DNA from: Pseudomonas hygromyciniae
GTDB lineage: Bacteria; Pseudomonadota; Gammaproteobacteria; Pseudomonadales; Pseudomonadaceae
NCBI RefSeq assembly: GCF_016925675.1
Contig: NZ_CP070506.1
Coordinates: 122,501 to 186,500 of the forward strand
DNA: 64,000 bases
Direction of reading: 5' to 3'
The position numbers were made by a program, and so were the translations under genes. Numbering within the stretch: position 1 is the first letter of the stretch; every line of letters starts with the position of its first letter. Shown piece by piece: positions 29,664-38,794 of the stretch. Below the pieces are notes generated by a model, which saw only the letters and a list, made by a program, of their open reading frames with translations, was not told the DNA's origin and did no database searches.

Positions 29664-31010
29664 ATGCGTTTGCACCTGCTTAAGGCAATACCGTTCGTTC
29701 TCGCCGCCAGTTTCGTACAAGCCCAAACCCTGCCCCAGGCCATGCAGCAAGCGCTGGATGTGCATCCTGAGATTCAGGCAGGTGTCAACGCTCGTATCGC
29801 GGCCGACTATCAGTTGCGTGCGGCCAAGGGCGGTTACCTGCCCCGTGTCGACCTGAACGCCGGTTATGGCCGTGAAGGCACCGACAGTTCATCCACCCGT
29901 GCCCGTGGCGGCCATTGGGACACCCTCAATCGCGGTGAATCGAGCCTGCGCCTGCAACAAATGGTTTTTGACGGTTTTGCCACCTCCAGTGAAGTAGGGC
30001 GTCAACAAGCCACCGTTAACTCCCGCGCATTTTCGTTGCTTGGCACTTCCGAGCGCACTGCATTGACGGTAGCTCAGGTTTACCTGGACGTCCTGACCCG
30101 TCGTGAGTTCGTGCGTCTGGCCGAAGACAACCTGCGCAACCACGAACGTATCTACGACCAGATCAAGTTGCGCACCCAGCGCGGCGTCGGCAGCGGGGCT
30201 GACCTGGACCAGGCCGAAGCCCGTCTGGCCCAGGCCCGCAACAACGTGATCACCGAGCAGACCAACCTGGCCGACGCCCAGACCAACTACCTGAGCGCCG
30301 TTGGGCAAGAAGCCGATCAGTTGGAGCGTCCGCCTAGCTTCATGGCGATGCTGCCTGCAGACCTGAATGAAGCACGCCGCCAGATGCTCGATAACAGCCC
30401 GATCCTGCGTTCGGCTGAATCCGACATCGCCGCTGCCGAAAAACAATACGAAGCCGCCAAGTCTTCCTTCTACCCACGTTTCGACGCCGAGTTGGGCCGT
30501 AACGCCGACAACAACATCGACGGCGACGCCAGCCACAACAACGGCTGGGAAGCCATGCTGCGCATGCGTTTCAACCTGTATGCCGGTGGCAGTAACAAAG
30601 CTGAGCTGGAGTCCAAGTCCTACCAGTCCAACCAGGCCCTGGATATCCGCAACAACGCCTTGCGCCAGCTGAATGAAGAACTGGGCCTTGCCTGGAACGC
30701 CATGAACAATGCCAATGCTCAGGTGCCGATTGCCCAGCAATACGTCGACCACAGCAGCAAGGTGCGCGGCGCCTACCAGAAACAATTCAGCCTGGGCGAG
30801 CGGACCCTGCTCGACTTGCTCGACAGTGAAAACGAACTGTTCACCGCTTCGCGTCGTTTGGAAGAGATAAAAAACGTTCAGTTATTTACTCAGTACCGAA
30901 TCAAGGCGACCATGGGCGAGTTGCTCAAGAGCCAGGGAGTGGTCGCACCGATGGCCTCCGTCGTCCAGAACGATGTGAAGCCGAAAGTTCAACTGCCGGG
31001 GATGAATTGA
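29664..31010 (+). CDS. lapE: LapE, TolC-like outer-membrane channel of the LapA secretion system
   Basis: A 448-residue outer-membrane efflux protein (TolC fold) that forms the exit duct for LapA and, with retained LapA, its anchor. The signal peptide MRLHLLKAIPFVLAASFVQA is followed by two internally repeated OEP domains with long coiled-coil helices (ADYQLRAAKGGYLPRVDLNAG and ESDIAAAEKQYEAAKSSFYPRFDAELG are the paired repeat starts). I chose ATG 29664 because it gives a clean signal peptide. A TTG ten codons upstream (29634) is less likely. First gene of lapEBC, 41 nt before lapB. Confidence 0.95.
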   Translation: MRLHLLKAIPFVLAASFVQAQTLPQAMQQALDVHPEIQAGVNARIAADYQLRAAKGGYLPRVDLNAGYGREGTDSSSTRARGGHWDTLNRGESSLRLQQMVFDGFATSSEVGRQQATVNSRAFSLLGTSERTALTVAQVYLDVLTRREFVRLAEDNLRNHERIYDQIKLRTQRGVGSGADLDQAEARLAQARNNVITEQTNLADAQTNYLSAVGQEADQLERPPSFMAMLPADLNEARRQMLDNSPILRSAESDIAAAEKQYEAAKSSFYPRFDAELGRNADNNIDGDASHNNGWEAMLRMRFNLYAGGSNKAELESKSYQSNQALDIRNNALRQLNEELGLAWNAMNNANAQVPIAQQYVDHSSKVRGAYQKQFSLGERTLLDLLDSENELFTASRRLEEIKNVQLFTQYRIKATMGELLKSQGVVAPMASVVQNDVKPKVQLPGMN

Positions 31011-31051
31011 GCTATTCCTTATAGACCCATCTGTTAGTTGAGAGAGCCCGC

Positions 31052-33208
31052 GTGGAATCAGAAGTCAGTCGAGTCCATCTCAGTCATGATCCACGCACAT
31101 TGCACGACGACCCGTTACTCGACGGGTTGTTGGCTCTCTGTGCCCTGCACCAGAAGCCCGCCAGTGCGGCGATGCTGACCACCGGTCTGCCATTGCCAGC
31201 TCAGCAACTGACCGCCGATTTGCTGGCCCGGGCCGCGGCCCGCGCCGGTTTGCAAGGGCGACTGCTGCAACGCAAGCTCGATTCGATCCCCCCGATTGCC
31301 ATGCCGGCCTTGCTGTTGCTCAAGGACGGCCGCAGTGCCGTGCTGCTCGGCTGGCAGGGTGAAGACGAGGCCCAGGTGCTGCTCAGCGAAAGCGATGGCG
31401 GTGAAACCATCGTCAAGCGCCAGGCGTTGGCCGATGACTACATCGGTAAAGTGTTCTTTGCCCAGCCCCAGCACAAATTCGATGTCAGCCACGGCACCCT
31501 GATTCCCCGGGCCCGTTCGTGGTTCCGTGACACCCTCAAGCGTTCGCGCTGGCTCTACGCCGATGCCATCGCCGCCAGTTTCCTGATCAACCTGATTGCC
31601 ATGGCCGCGCCGCTGTTCGTGATGAACGTCTACGACCGCGTCGTGCCAAACCAGGCCACCGCCACCCTGTGGGTGCTGGCCACCGGTATTTTCATCGCCT
31701 ACGTCTTCGACCTGGTCCTCAAGAGCCTGCGCAGCCTGTGCCTGGACCTGGCCGGCAAGAAAACCGACCTGATCATCTCGGCCACGCTGTTCGAGCGGAT
31801 CGTCGGTATGTCGATGAAGTACCGCCCGGCACGGGTCGGTAGCTTCGCCCAGAACATCCACGAGTTTCAGAGCCTGCGTGACTTCCTCGCCTCCCTGACC
31901 CTCACCAGCCTGATCGACCTGCCGTTTACCCTACTGATATTCATGGTGATCGCCATCCTCGGCGGGCATCTGGTGTGGATCCCCATGCTGGCCTTCCCGA
32001 TTGCCCTGGGCATCGGCTACCTGCTGCAAAAGCCGCTGGTCGCCACCATGGAGCGCACCATGGCCCTGGCCTCCGAGCGCCAGTCGAGCCTGATCGAAAC
32101 CCTGGCCGGGCTGGATGCGGTCAAGGTCAACAACGCTGAAAGCGAGCGCCAGTACCAGTGGGAGCAGACCATTGGCACCCTTAGCCGCCTTGAGTTGCGA
32201 GTGAAGATGCTCTCTGGGCTGTCGATGAACATCACCCTGCTGATCCAGCAATTGGCGGGTGTGATCATGATTGTCTTCGGGGTCTACCAGATCATCGACG
32301 GCCACCTCAGCATGGGTGGCCTGATTGCCTGCTACATGCTCAGTGGCCGCGCCCTCAGCCCGCTGGCGTCGCTGTCGGGCCTGATGACTCGCTACCAGCA
32401 AGCCAAGGTCACCATGGTCTCCACCGACCAGATGATGGAGCTGCCTCAGGAGCGCAATTTCGAAGAGCGCCCCTTGAGCCGCCGCACCCTGCAAGGCGCC
32501 ATCGAGTGCCGGGGCCTGAATTTCACGTACCCCAACCAGCAGAACATGGCGCTCAAGAACATCAACCTGGTGATCAAGCCCGGCGAGAAAATTGGCATCA
32601 TCGGGCGTAGTGGCTCGGGTAAAAGCTCCCTGGCCAAACTGATCGTGGGCCTCTACCAACCCGACTCCGGCGCCTTGCTGGTGGACGGCGTGGACATTCG
32701 CCAGATCGACGTCAGCGAACTGCGCCACAACGTCGGCTATGTGCCCCAGGACATCCAACTGCTGGCCGGCACCCTGCGCGACAACCTGGTCTCCGGCGCC
32801 CGTTACGTTGAAGACGAAGTGGTACTGCAAGCCGCTGAACTTGCGGGCGTCCACGAATTTGCCCGCCTGCATCCACAAGGCTACGAGCTGCAAGTGGGCG
32901 AGCGCGGCCAGAACCTCTCTGGCGGCCAGCGACAAAACGTCGCCCTGGCCCGCGCCCTGCTGCTCAACCCGCCTATCCTGCTGCTGGACGAACCGACCAG
33001 CGCCATGGACAACACCGGTGAAGAACGCTTGAAACAGCGCCTGCAAGCCGTTGTGGAAAACAAGACCGTGGTGCTGGTGACGCACCGTGCGTCGCTGTTG
33101 TCGTTGGTGGACCGCTTGTTGGTCATCGACCGTGGGCAAATCCTTGCCGATGGCCCGAAAGCCGTAGTGATGGAAGCGTTGAAGAAGGGGCAGATCAGTG
33201 TTGCGTAA
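31052..33208 (+). CDS. lapB: LapB, type I secretion ABC transporter
   Basis: A 718-residue inner-membrane exporter ATPase for LapA. It has an N-terminal peptidase C39-like domain (about 10-150), six TM helices (about 165-440) and a nucleotide-binding domain with Walker A GRSGSGKS (518-525), signature LSGGQ (622-626), Walker B ILLLDEPTSAMD and H-loop VLVTHR. The C39-like domain lacks the catalytic D-C-G context (the nearest cysteine is in LLALCALHQ). It should therefore bind substrate rather than cleave it, as in other RTX-adhesin exporters. The start is GTG (31052). Its end overlaps lapC by 11 nt. Confidence 0.96.
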   Translation: MESEVSRVHLSHDPRTLHDDPLLDGLLALCALHQKPASAAMLTTGLPLPAQQLTADLLARAAARAGLQGRLLQRKLDSIPPIAMPALLLLKDGRSAVLLGWQGEDEAQVLLSESDGGETIVKRQALADDYIGKVFFAQPQHKFDVSHGTLIPRARSWFRDTLKRSRWLYADAIAASFLINLIAMAAPLFVMNVYDRVVPNQATATLWVLATGIFIAYVFDLVLKSLRSLCLDLAGKKTDLIISATLFERIVGMSMKYRPARVGSFAQNIHEFQSLRDFLASLTLTSLIDLPFTLLIFMVIAILGGHLVWIPMLAFPIALGIGYLLQKPLVATMERTMALASERQSSLIETLAGLDAVKVNNAESERQYQWEQTIGTLSRLELRVKMLSGLSMNITLLIQQLAGVIMIVFGVYQIIDGHLSMGGLIACYMLSGRALSPLASLSGLMTRYQQAKVTMVSTDQMMELPQERNFEERPLSRRTLQGAIECRGLNFTYPNQQNMALKNINLVIKPGEKIGIIGRSGSGKSSLAKLIVGLYQPDSGALLVDGVDIRQIDVSELRHNVGYVPQDIQLLAGTLRDNLVSGARYVEDEVVLQAAELAGVHEFARLHPQGYELQVGERGQNLSGGQRQNVALARALLLNPPILLLDEPTSAMDNTGEERLKQRLQAVVENKTVVLVTHRASLLSLVDRLLVIDRGQILADGPKAVVMEALKKGQISVA

Positions 33209-34559
33209 ATTCAAGGACGCGGTCCGTCGCTATTTCATTGGTTCCGATTCGCTGGATGGCCAGCCACTGCCAGAGGTCAAGAAGGCCCTGATCGAAGATG
33301 CCCCGCGCGTGGTGCGGTTGACCATCTGGGGGATCATCGGGTTTTTCCTGTGCATGCTGCTGTGGGCCGGTTTTGCCAAGGTCGACGAAGTGACGCGCGG
33401 TGATGGCAAGGCCATTCCATCCTCCAAATTGCAGAAGATTCAGAACCTTGAGGGCGGCATCGTCGCCGAGCTGTACGTCAAGGAAGGGCAGATCGTCGAG
33501 GCAGGCGCGCCGCTGATCCGCCTGGACGACACGCGCTTTGTCTCCAACGCCGGGGAAACCGAGGCCCAGCGCCTGTCCCTGTTGCTGCGCATCGAGCGCT
33601 TGAACGCCCAGGTCGAAGACCGGCCGTTGAATATTCCTGAAGACGTGCGTGCCGCTGCGCCCACCCAGGCCATCAACGAGCAGTCGCTGTACGAAAGCCG
33701 GCGCCAGCAGTTCAAGGATGAAATCGGTGGTTTGCAGGAACAACTGACCCAGCGCCAGCAGGAGATGCGCGAATACACCTCCAAGCAAGGCCAGTACCGT
33801 AACCAACTGTCGTTGCAGCGCCAGGAAATCAACATGTCCGAACCCCTGGTCGCCCAGGGTGCGGTGTCGCCGGTGGAAGTGCTGCGTCTCAAGCGCGCAG
33901 AAATGGAAACCCGTGGGCAACTGGACGCCACCACCCTGGCCATCCCCCGCGCCGACTCGGCGATCAAGGAAGTACAGCGCAAGATCGACGAAACGCGTGG
34001 TAAATACCGCAGTGAAGCGCTGACCGAGCTCAACGAGGCACGCACTGACTTGAACAAGGCCCAGGCCACCGGCAAAGCTCTCGAAGACCGTGTGAGCCGG
34101 ACCCTGGTCACCTCGCCGGTGCGCGGGATCGTCAAGCAACTGCTGGTCAATACCATTGGCGGCGTGATCCAGCCGGGCAGCGACATGGTAGAAATCGTCC
34201 CGCTGGATGACACCTTGCTGGTGGAAGCCAAGATCCGCCCGCAAGACATCGCCTTCCTGCACCCGGGGCAAGAAGCCGTGGTCAAGTTCACCGCCTACGA
34301 CTACACCATCTACGGCGGCCTCAAGGCCAAGCTGGAACGCATCGGTGCCGACACCATCACCGATGAAGACAAGAAAACCACCTACTACATGATCACCTTG
34401 CGCACCGACCGCAGCCACCTGGGCACCGATGAGAAGCCGCTGATCATCATCCCCGGCATGGTCGCCTCGGTCGACATCATCACTGGCAAGAAGACCATCC
34501 TCAGCTACCTGCTCAAGCCCATCATCAAGGCCCGGGCGGAGTCGCTGCAGGAGCGTTGA
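33198..34559 (+). CDS. lapC: LapC, HlyD-family membrane fusion protein
   Basis: A 453-residue periplasmic adaptor joining LapB to LapE. It has a short cytoplasmic N-terminus, one TM helix (about 39-60), a lipoyl/barrel-sandwich half (KIQNLEGGIVAELYVKEGQIVEAG), a long coiled coil (about 170-300), and the second lipoyl half and beta-barrel region (SPVRGIVKQLLVNTIGGVIQPG). The start is GTG at 33198 inside the lapB 3' end, so translation is probably coupled. It ends the lapEBC operon; a REP-type hairpin follows. Confidence 0.95.
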   Translation: MLRKFKDAVRRYFIGSDSLDGQPLPEVKKALIEDAPRVVRLTIWGIIGFFLCMLLWAGFAKVDEVTRGDGKAIPSSKLQKIQNLEGGIVAELYVKEGQIVEAGAPLIRLDDTRFVSNAGETEAQRLSLLLRIERLNAQVEDRPLNIPEDVRAAAPTQAINEQSLYESRRQQFKDEIGGLQEQLTQRQQEMREYTSKQGQYRNQLSLQRQEINMSEPLVAQGAVSPVEVLRLKRAEMETRGQLDATTLAIPRADSAIKEVQRKIDETRGKYRSEALTELNEARTDLNKAQATGKALEDRVSRTLVTSPVRGIVKQLLVNTIGGVIQPGSDMVEIVPLDDTLLVEAKIRPQDIAFLHPGQEAVVKFTAYDYTIYGGLKAKLERIGADTITDEDKKTTYYMITLRTDRSHLGTDEKPLIIIPGMVASVDIITGKKTILSYLLKPIIKARAESLQER

Positions 34560-34577
34560 TCTCGATTGCCTGACCTG

Positions 34578-34659
34578 GCCTCATCGCAGGCAAGCCAGCT
34601 CCCACATTTTGGACCGCGTACGCCGTTCAATGTGGGAGCTGGCTTGCCTGCGATGAGGC
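34578..34659. repeat. REP/REPIN-like inverted repeat after lapC
   Basis: Two perfectly inverted arms of about 30 bp carrying the core GGGAGCTGGCTTGCCTGCGA, separated by a short loop. This is the Pseudomonas REP doublet type. It sits 18 nt after lapC and could stabilise or terminate the lapEBC transcript. Confidence 0.85.
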
Positions 34660-34847
34660 CCTCAACCTCCCCACACCTCCCGGCTTCTGCTCTTCACAGG
34701 CCCTATCGCTATTCTCTAGCGGTATTTAAATTCTGATTCCTGGATCCATAGATTCAATCTCCTGGGTGCCACGTAGCCTGAAACACTCACGTTAAAGCCT
34801 GCTACGATTGCGTGCGCTGTACTCCAAATCCATCACGAGTGCTTGGC

Positions 34848-35768
34848 ATGCAACTACCGGATATGAATCTATTGGTGGCCCTCGACGCCTTGCTTGACGA
34901 GGGCAGCGTGGTGGGCGCCGCGCGGCGGATGAACCTCAGCCCGGCCGCCATGAGCCGCACCCTGACGCGCATCCGCGAAGCGGTGGGCGATCCGATCCTG
35001 GTGCGCGCCGGTCGCGGCCTGGTGCCCACGCCCAAAGCCCTGGAGTTGCAAGACCAGGTGCGCAATGTGGTGGAGCAGGCGGCGTTGTTGTTTCGTTCGG
35101 CGGACGAGGTCGACCTGAGCACCTTGCGCCGGCGCTTCAGCGTGCGCGCCAATGACTTTTTTGTCGGTGTGTATGGCGGCCGGTTGTTCGACACCATGGA
35201 GCGGGTGGCACCCCATTGCGAGCTGCGATTCGTCCCCGAAGGCGACAGCGACGATGAAGCGCTGCGCGAAGGGCGCCTGGACTTGCGCGTCGGCAATACC
35301 ATGCCGATCACCCCGGAAGTGAAGGTGCAGAACCTGTTCTCCACCACCTTCGTCGGCCTGGCCCGCGAAGGCCACCCGCTGTTCGACGAAGAAATCACCG
35401 CCGCACGCTTTGCCAGCTACTCCCATATCAGCATCTCCCGGCGTGGTATTGCCCGTGGACCGATCGACACCGCCCTCAATGCCCAGGGCCTGGAACGCCG
35501 GGTGGCGATGATCGCGCCGGGGTTTCACGGCGCGATGTTCATGCTGCCCGACTCCGACCTGATCCTGCCGGTGCCCAAAGAGGCGCTGTACAGCGCCAAT
35601 CGCCTGAAACTGCCGCTGCGCGCATTCACCTTGCCGATCTCCCTGCCGACCCTGGTCCTGACCCAGGCCTGGCACCCGCGTTTCGACAAAGACCCGGCGC
35701 ATAAATGGCTGCGTGAAACCATGCGCGAAAGCTGCGCGGCGACCTGGCGCGAAGCCCAGCCCACCTGA
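34848..35768 (+). CDS. LysR-family transcriptional regulator
   Basis: A 306-residue LysR-type regulator: N-terminal winged helix (MNLLVALDALLDEGSVVGAARRMNLSPAAMSRTLTRIREAVGD), linker helix, then a two-lobed effector domain with the RxxFxVRANDFF start and the LRVGN segment. This NahR/NodD-like type often controls an adjacent transporter or catabolic operon. The effector is unknown. I chose ATG 34848 (MQLPDMNLL); an in-frame start 12 codons upstream (34812) is possible. The efflux operon downstream is separated by 406 bp filled mostly by a composite REP hairpin, so joint transcription is doubtful, but regulation of that operon is plausible. Confidence 0.88.
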   Translation: MQLPDMNLLVALDALLDEGSVVGAARRMNLSPAAMSRTLTRIREAVGDPILVRAGRGLVPTPKALELQDQVRNVVEQAALLFRSADEVDLSTLRRRFSVRANDFFVGVYGGRLFDTMERVAPHCELRFVPEGDSDDEALREGRLDLRVGNTMPITPEVKVQNLFSTTFVGLAREGHPLFDEEITAARFASYSHISISRRGIARGPIDTALNAQGLERRVAMIAPGFHGAMFMLPDSDLILPVPKEALYSANRLKLPLRAFTLPISLPTLVLTQAWHPRFDKDPAHKWLRETMRESCAATWREAQPT

Positions 35769-35780
35769 AAACCGCCCTCC

Positions 35781-36054
35781 AAATGTGGGAGTTGGCTTGC
35801 CTGCGATAGCCAGAGGTATCTACATAACATTCAGAAACTCACGAACTTCCCCGTGGCGAGCGGGCTTGCCCCGCGCTGGGCTGCGAAGCAGCCCTGAACC
35901 AGGCCATCGCAGTTTATCTGAAGAAACGCGGCGGGCTTTTTGGGGCTGCTTCGCAGCCCAGCGCGGGGCAAGCCCGCTCGCCACGGGGAGGCGTCAGTTT
36001 CTGAGAATTGTGTAGATACCTCTGGCTATCGCAGGCAAGCCAGCTCCCACATTT
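35781..36054. repeat. Nested 274-bp composite REP hairpin
   Basis: Outer arms (AAATGTGGGAGTTGGCTTGC at 35781 onward, inverted at 35990-36054) continue into the unusual paired segment CAGAGGTATCTACA. They enclose a second REP pair of another type (GTGGCGAGCGGGCTTGCC at 35853 onward, inverted by 35942-35988). Almost the whole region between the LysR gene and the efflux operon can therefore fold on itself. The arms are near-perfect but not identical. Confidence 0.85.
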
Positions 36055-36174
36055 GGGTCGTATTCACATTCAATAGCTGCGTCTGATGCAGTTATAACCT
36101 TCCGATAAGTCAGTTTTCGTCATGTCTAAGCCTTATTAAACTGCTCGGGTATTCTATTTCCGAGTTGTACCTTC

Positions 36175-37710
36175 ATGACTTCCCTCGCTGCCCCCGCTCC
36201 CTTGGCTGCAGCCAAACCCGCCGCCGCCAGCCCCCCTGTGTTTGGCCCGCGGATCATCATCGGCCTGGTTGGCGTGCTGCTGGCGGTTCTGGTTTCGGGC
36301 CTGAACGAAATGGTGACCAAGGTCGCCCTTGCCGATATCCGCGGTGCGCTGTACATCGGTTTTGACGAAGGCACCTGGCTGGTTGCCGCCTACACCGCCA
36401 CCTCCGTCTCGGCCATGGCCTTTGCGCCGTGGTGTTCGGTGACGTTTTCGCTGCGCCGCTTCACCCTATGGGCCATCGGCCTGTTTACCCTGCTGGGGGT
36501 GCTGTGCCCCCTGGCACCGAACTACCAAAGCCTGCTGCTGCTGCGCACCGTGCAAGGCCTGGCCGGCGGGGCATTGCCGCCGATGCTGATGACCGTGGCC
36601 CTGCGTTTCTTGCCGGCCAACGTCAAACTCTACGGCCTGGCCGGCTACGCCCTGACCGCCACCTTCGGCCCCAGCCTCGGTACACCGCTGGCGGCACTCT
36701 GGACCGAATACGTCGGTTGGCAGTGGGCGTTCTGGCAGATCGTCGCGCCGTGCCTGCTGGCCATGGCCGCTGTGGCCTACGGCCTGCCCCAGGACCCGTT
36801 GCGTCTTGAGCGCCTCAAGCAATTCAACTGGCGCGGCCTGCTGCTGGGGTTCCCGGCGATCTGCATGCTGGTGATCGGCATCTTGCAGGGCAATCGCCTG
36901 GACTGGTTCGAGTCGCCGCTGATCACCACGCTGCTGGTGGGCGGGGTGCTGTTGCTGGTGCTGTTCATGATCAACGAATGGTCACACCCGATGCCGTTCT
37001 TCAAGTTGCAGATGCTCGGCCTGCGCAACCTGTCGTTCGCCCTGATCGTGCTGGCCGGGGTGCTGGTGGTGCTGCAGGCGGTGATCATCCTGCCGTCCAG
37101 CTACCTGGCGCAGGTGCAGGGCTATCGGCCGCTGCAGACCGCGCCGGTAATGCTGGTCATGGCCCTGCCGCAGTTGATCGCCCTGCCGCTGGTAGCGGCC
37201 CTGTGCAACCTGCGCTGGGTGGATTGCCGCTGGGTGCTGGGGATTGGCCTGGGCATGCTGACCCTCTCGTGCATTGGCGGCGCGCAACTGACCTCGGCGT
37301 GGATCCGGGATGAGTTCTACGTACTGCAACTGCTGCAAATCTTCGGGCAGCCGATGGCGGTGTTGCCGCTGTTGATGCTGTCCACCGGCAGCATCGTGCC
37401 CACCGACGGGCCGTTTGCCTCGGCCTGGTTCAACACGGTCAAGGGCCTGGCCGCGGTGGTCGCCACCGGCGTGATCGAGGTGCTGACCACTCACCGCCTG
37501 CATTTCCACTCGACCATGCTGGTGGACGCCCTGGGCAACTCGCCTCTGGCCGACGGCGATGCCACGGGTCTGGCCCATCGGCTGCACCAGCAGGCCGTGG
37601 TGCTGACGTCTGCGGATCTCTATTACGTCATGGCCGGTGTCGCGGTGGCGTTGATCCTGCTGATTTTCTGGATGCCGACGCGGATTTTCCCGCCGCGCGC
37701 ACCCGCCTGA
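36175..37710 (+). CDS. MFS drug/organic-acid exporter, DHA2 (EmrB-like) family
   Basis: A 511-residue inner-membrane proton antiporter with about 14 hydrophobic segments, the hallmark of the DHA2/EmrB group. Signatures include the motif-C-like stretch GYALTATFGPSLGTPLAALWTEYVGWQWAFW and a motif in TM4 (RTVQGLAGGALPPMLMTV). An alanine/proline-rich cytoplasmic N-terminus precedes TM1. It starts at ATG 36175. It heads a three-gene tripartite efflux operon: adaptor 25 nt downstream, then an outer-membrane factor. Substrate unknown. Confidence 0.92.
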   Translation: MTSLAAPAPLAAAKPAAASPPVFGPRIIIGLVGVLLAVLVSGLNEMVTKVALADIRGALYIGFDEGTWLVAAYTATSVSAMAFAPWCSVTFSLRRFTLWAIGLFTLLGVLCPLAPNYQSLLLLRTVQGLAGGALPPMLMTVALRFLPANVKLYGLAGYALTATFGPSLGTPLAALWTEYVGWQWAFWQIVAPCLLAMAAVAYGLPQDPLRLERLKQFNWRGLLLGFPAICMLVIGILQGNRLDWFESPLITTLLVGGVLLLVLFMINEWSHPMPFFKLQMLGLRNLSFALIVLAGVLVVLQAVIILPSSYLAQVQGYRPLQTAPVMLVMALPQLIALPLVAALCNLRWVDCRWVLGIGLGMLTLSCIGGAQLTSAWIRDEFYVLQLLQIFGQPMAVLPLLMLSTGSIVPTDGPFASAWFNTVKGLAAVVATGVIEVLTTHRLHFHSTMLVDALGNSPLADGDATGLAHRLHQQAVVLTSADLYYVMAGVAVALILLIFWMPTRIFPPRAPA

Positions 37711-37735
37711 TTGTTGACTGAAACAAAGGATTCCC

Positions 37736-38794
37736 ATGAAACGTAAAGACCAGATTGCCGTGACCGTTATCGCCGTGTGCGCCGTGGGTGTGCTGGTGTA
37801 CCTACTGGCACCGGGCGTGTTTGGCAGCAAGCGCCAGACCACCAACGACGCCTTCGTCGCTGCCGACTACACCCTGGTGGCGCCACGGGTCGCCGGGTTT
37901 ATCAAAGAGGTGTTGGTGGAGGACAACCAACAGGTCAAGGCCGGGCAGTTGCTGGCACTGATCGATGACCGCGACTTGCGCGCCGCCGCCCAGGCCGCCG
38001 ATGCCGAGACCCTGATGGCCCAGGCCCAGCTGAAAAACGCGGTCGCGACCCTTGAGCGGCAAAGCTCGGTGATCGCCCAGGCCCAGGCCACCGTGGCCTC
38101 CGATCGCGCCGAAGTGGCCTTTGCCGAACACGAATTGAGCCGCTACAACCACCTTGCCGGTGTCGGTGCCGGCACTGTGCAGAATGCCCAGCAAGCCAAG
38201 ACCCGCATCGACCAGGCCAACGCGCGCCTGGCCAACGCCACGGCGGTACTGGCCGCCGAACGCAAGCAAGTGGAAATCCTCAGTGCCCAGCGCGATGCCG
38301 CCGAAGGCGGCTTGAAGCGGGCCCAGGCCGCGCTGGAAATGGCCAGTTATCAGCTGTCGTACACGCGCATTGTCGCGCCGGTGGACGGCATGGTCGGCGA
38401 GCGTGCGGTGCGGGTCGGCGCCTTTGTCACCCCGGGCAGCAAGATCCTCGCCGTGGTGCCGCTGGCCGACGCGTATGTGGTGGCCAATTTCCAGGAAAAC
38501 CAACTGTCCCACATGCATGCCGGCCAAGCGGTTGAAGTGCGGGTCGACAGCCTCGACGGTGAAGTCCTCAACGGCCACCTGGAAAGCCTGGCGCCGGCCA
38601 CGGGCGTGACGTTCGCCTCGGTTAAGCCAGACAACGCCACTGGCAACTTCACCAAGGTGGTGCAGCGCATTCCGGTGAAAATCATCCTCGAGCCGGGCCA
38701 GGCGCAGGTCCATCGCCTGCGGGTCGGGATGTCGGTGGAGGCCAGCGTCAACACCCAGCCCAGTGCGCAGCAACGTGAGGTGGCGCAGCAATGA
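37736..38794 (+). CDS. HlyD/EmrA-type periplasmic adaptor
   Basis: A 352-residue membrane fusion protein with one N-terminal TM helix (about 8-26), a split lipoyl domain (VAPRVAGFIKEVLVEDNQQVKAG and IVAPVDGMVGERAVRVGAFVTPG), a long alpha-hairpin between them (about 85-200) and a beta-barrel domain. It links the MFS exporter to the outer-membrane factor. Its stop overlaps the next start (ATGA). Confidence 0.93.
   Translation: MKRKDQIAVTVIAVCAVGVLVYLLAPGVFGSKRQTTNDAFVAADYTLVAPRVAGFIKEVLVEDNQQVKAGQLLALIDDRDLRAAAQAADAETLMAQAQLKNAVATLERQSSVIAQAQATVASDRAEVAFAEHELSRYNHLAGVGAGTVQNAQQAKTRIDQANARLANATAVLAAERKQVEILSAQRDAAEGGLKRAQAALEMASYQLSYTRIVAPVDGMVGERAVRVGAFVTPGSKILAVVPLADAYVVANFQENQLSHMHAGQAVEVRVDSLDGEVLNGHLESLAPATGVTFASVKPDNATGNFTKVVQRIPVKIILEPGQAQVHRLRVGMSVEASVNTQPSAQQREVAQQ

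Noticed and set aside
31931..33214. A 427-codon minus-strand ORF opposite lapB
   Set aside because: Shadow of the strong lapB frame with histidine/glutamine-rich low-information sequence, typical of antisense frames in GC-rich DNA.
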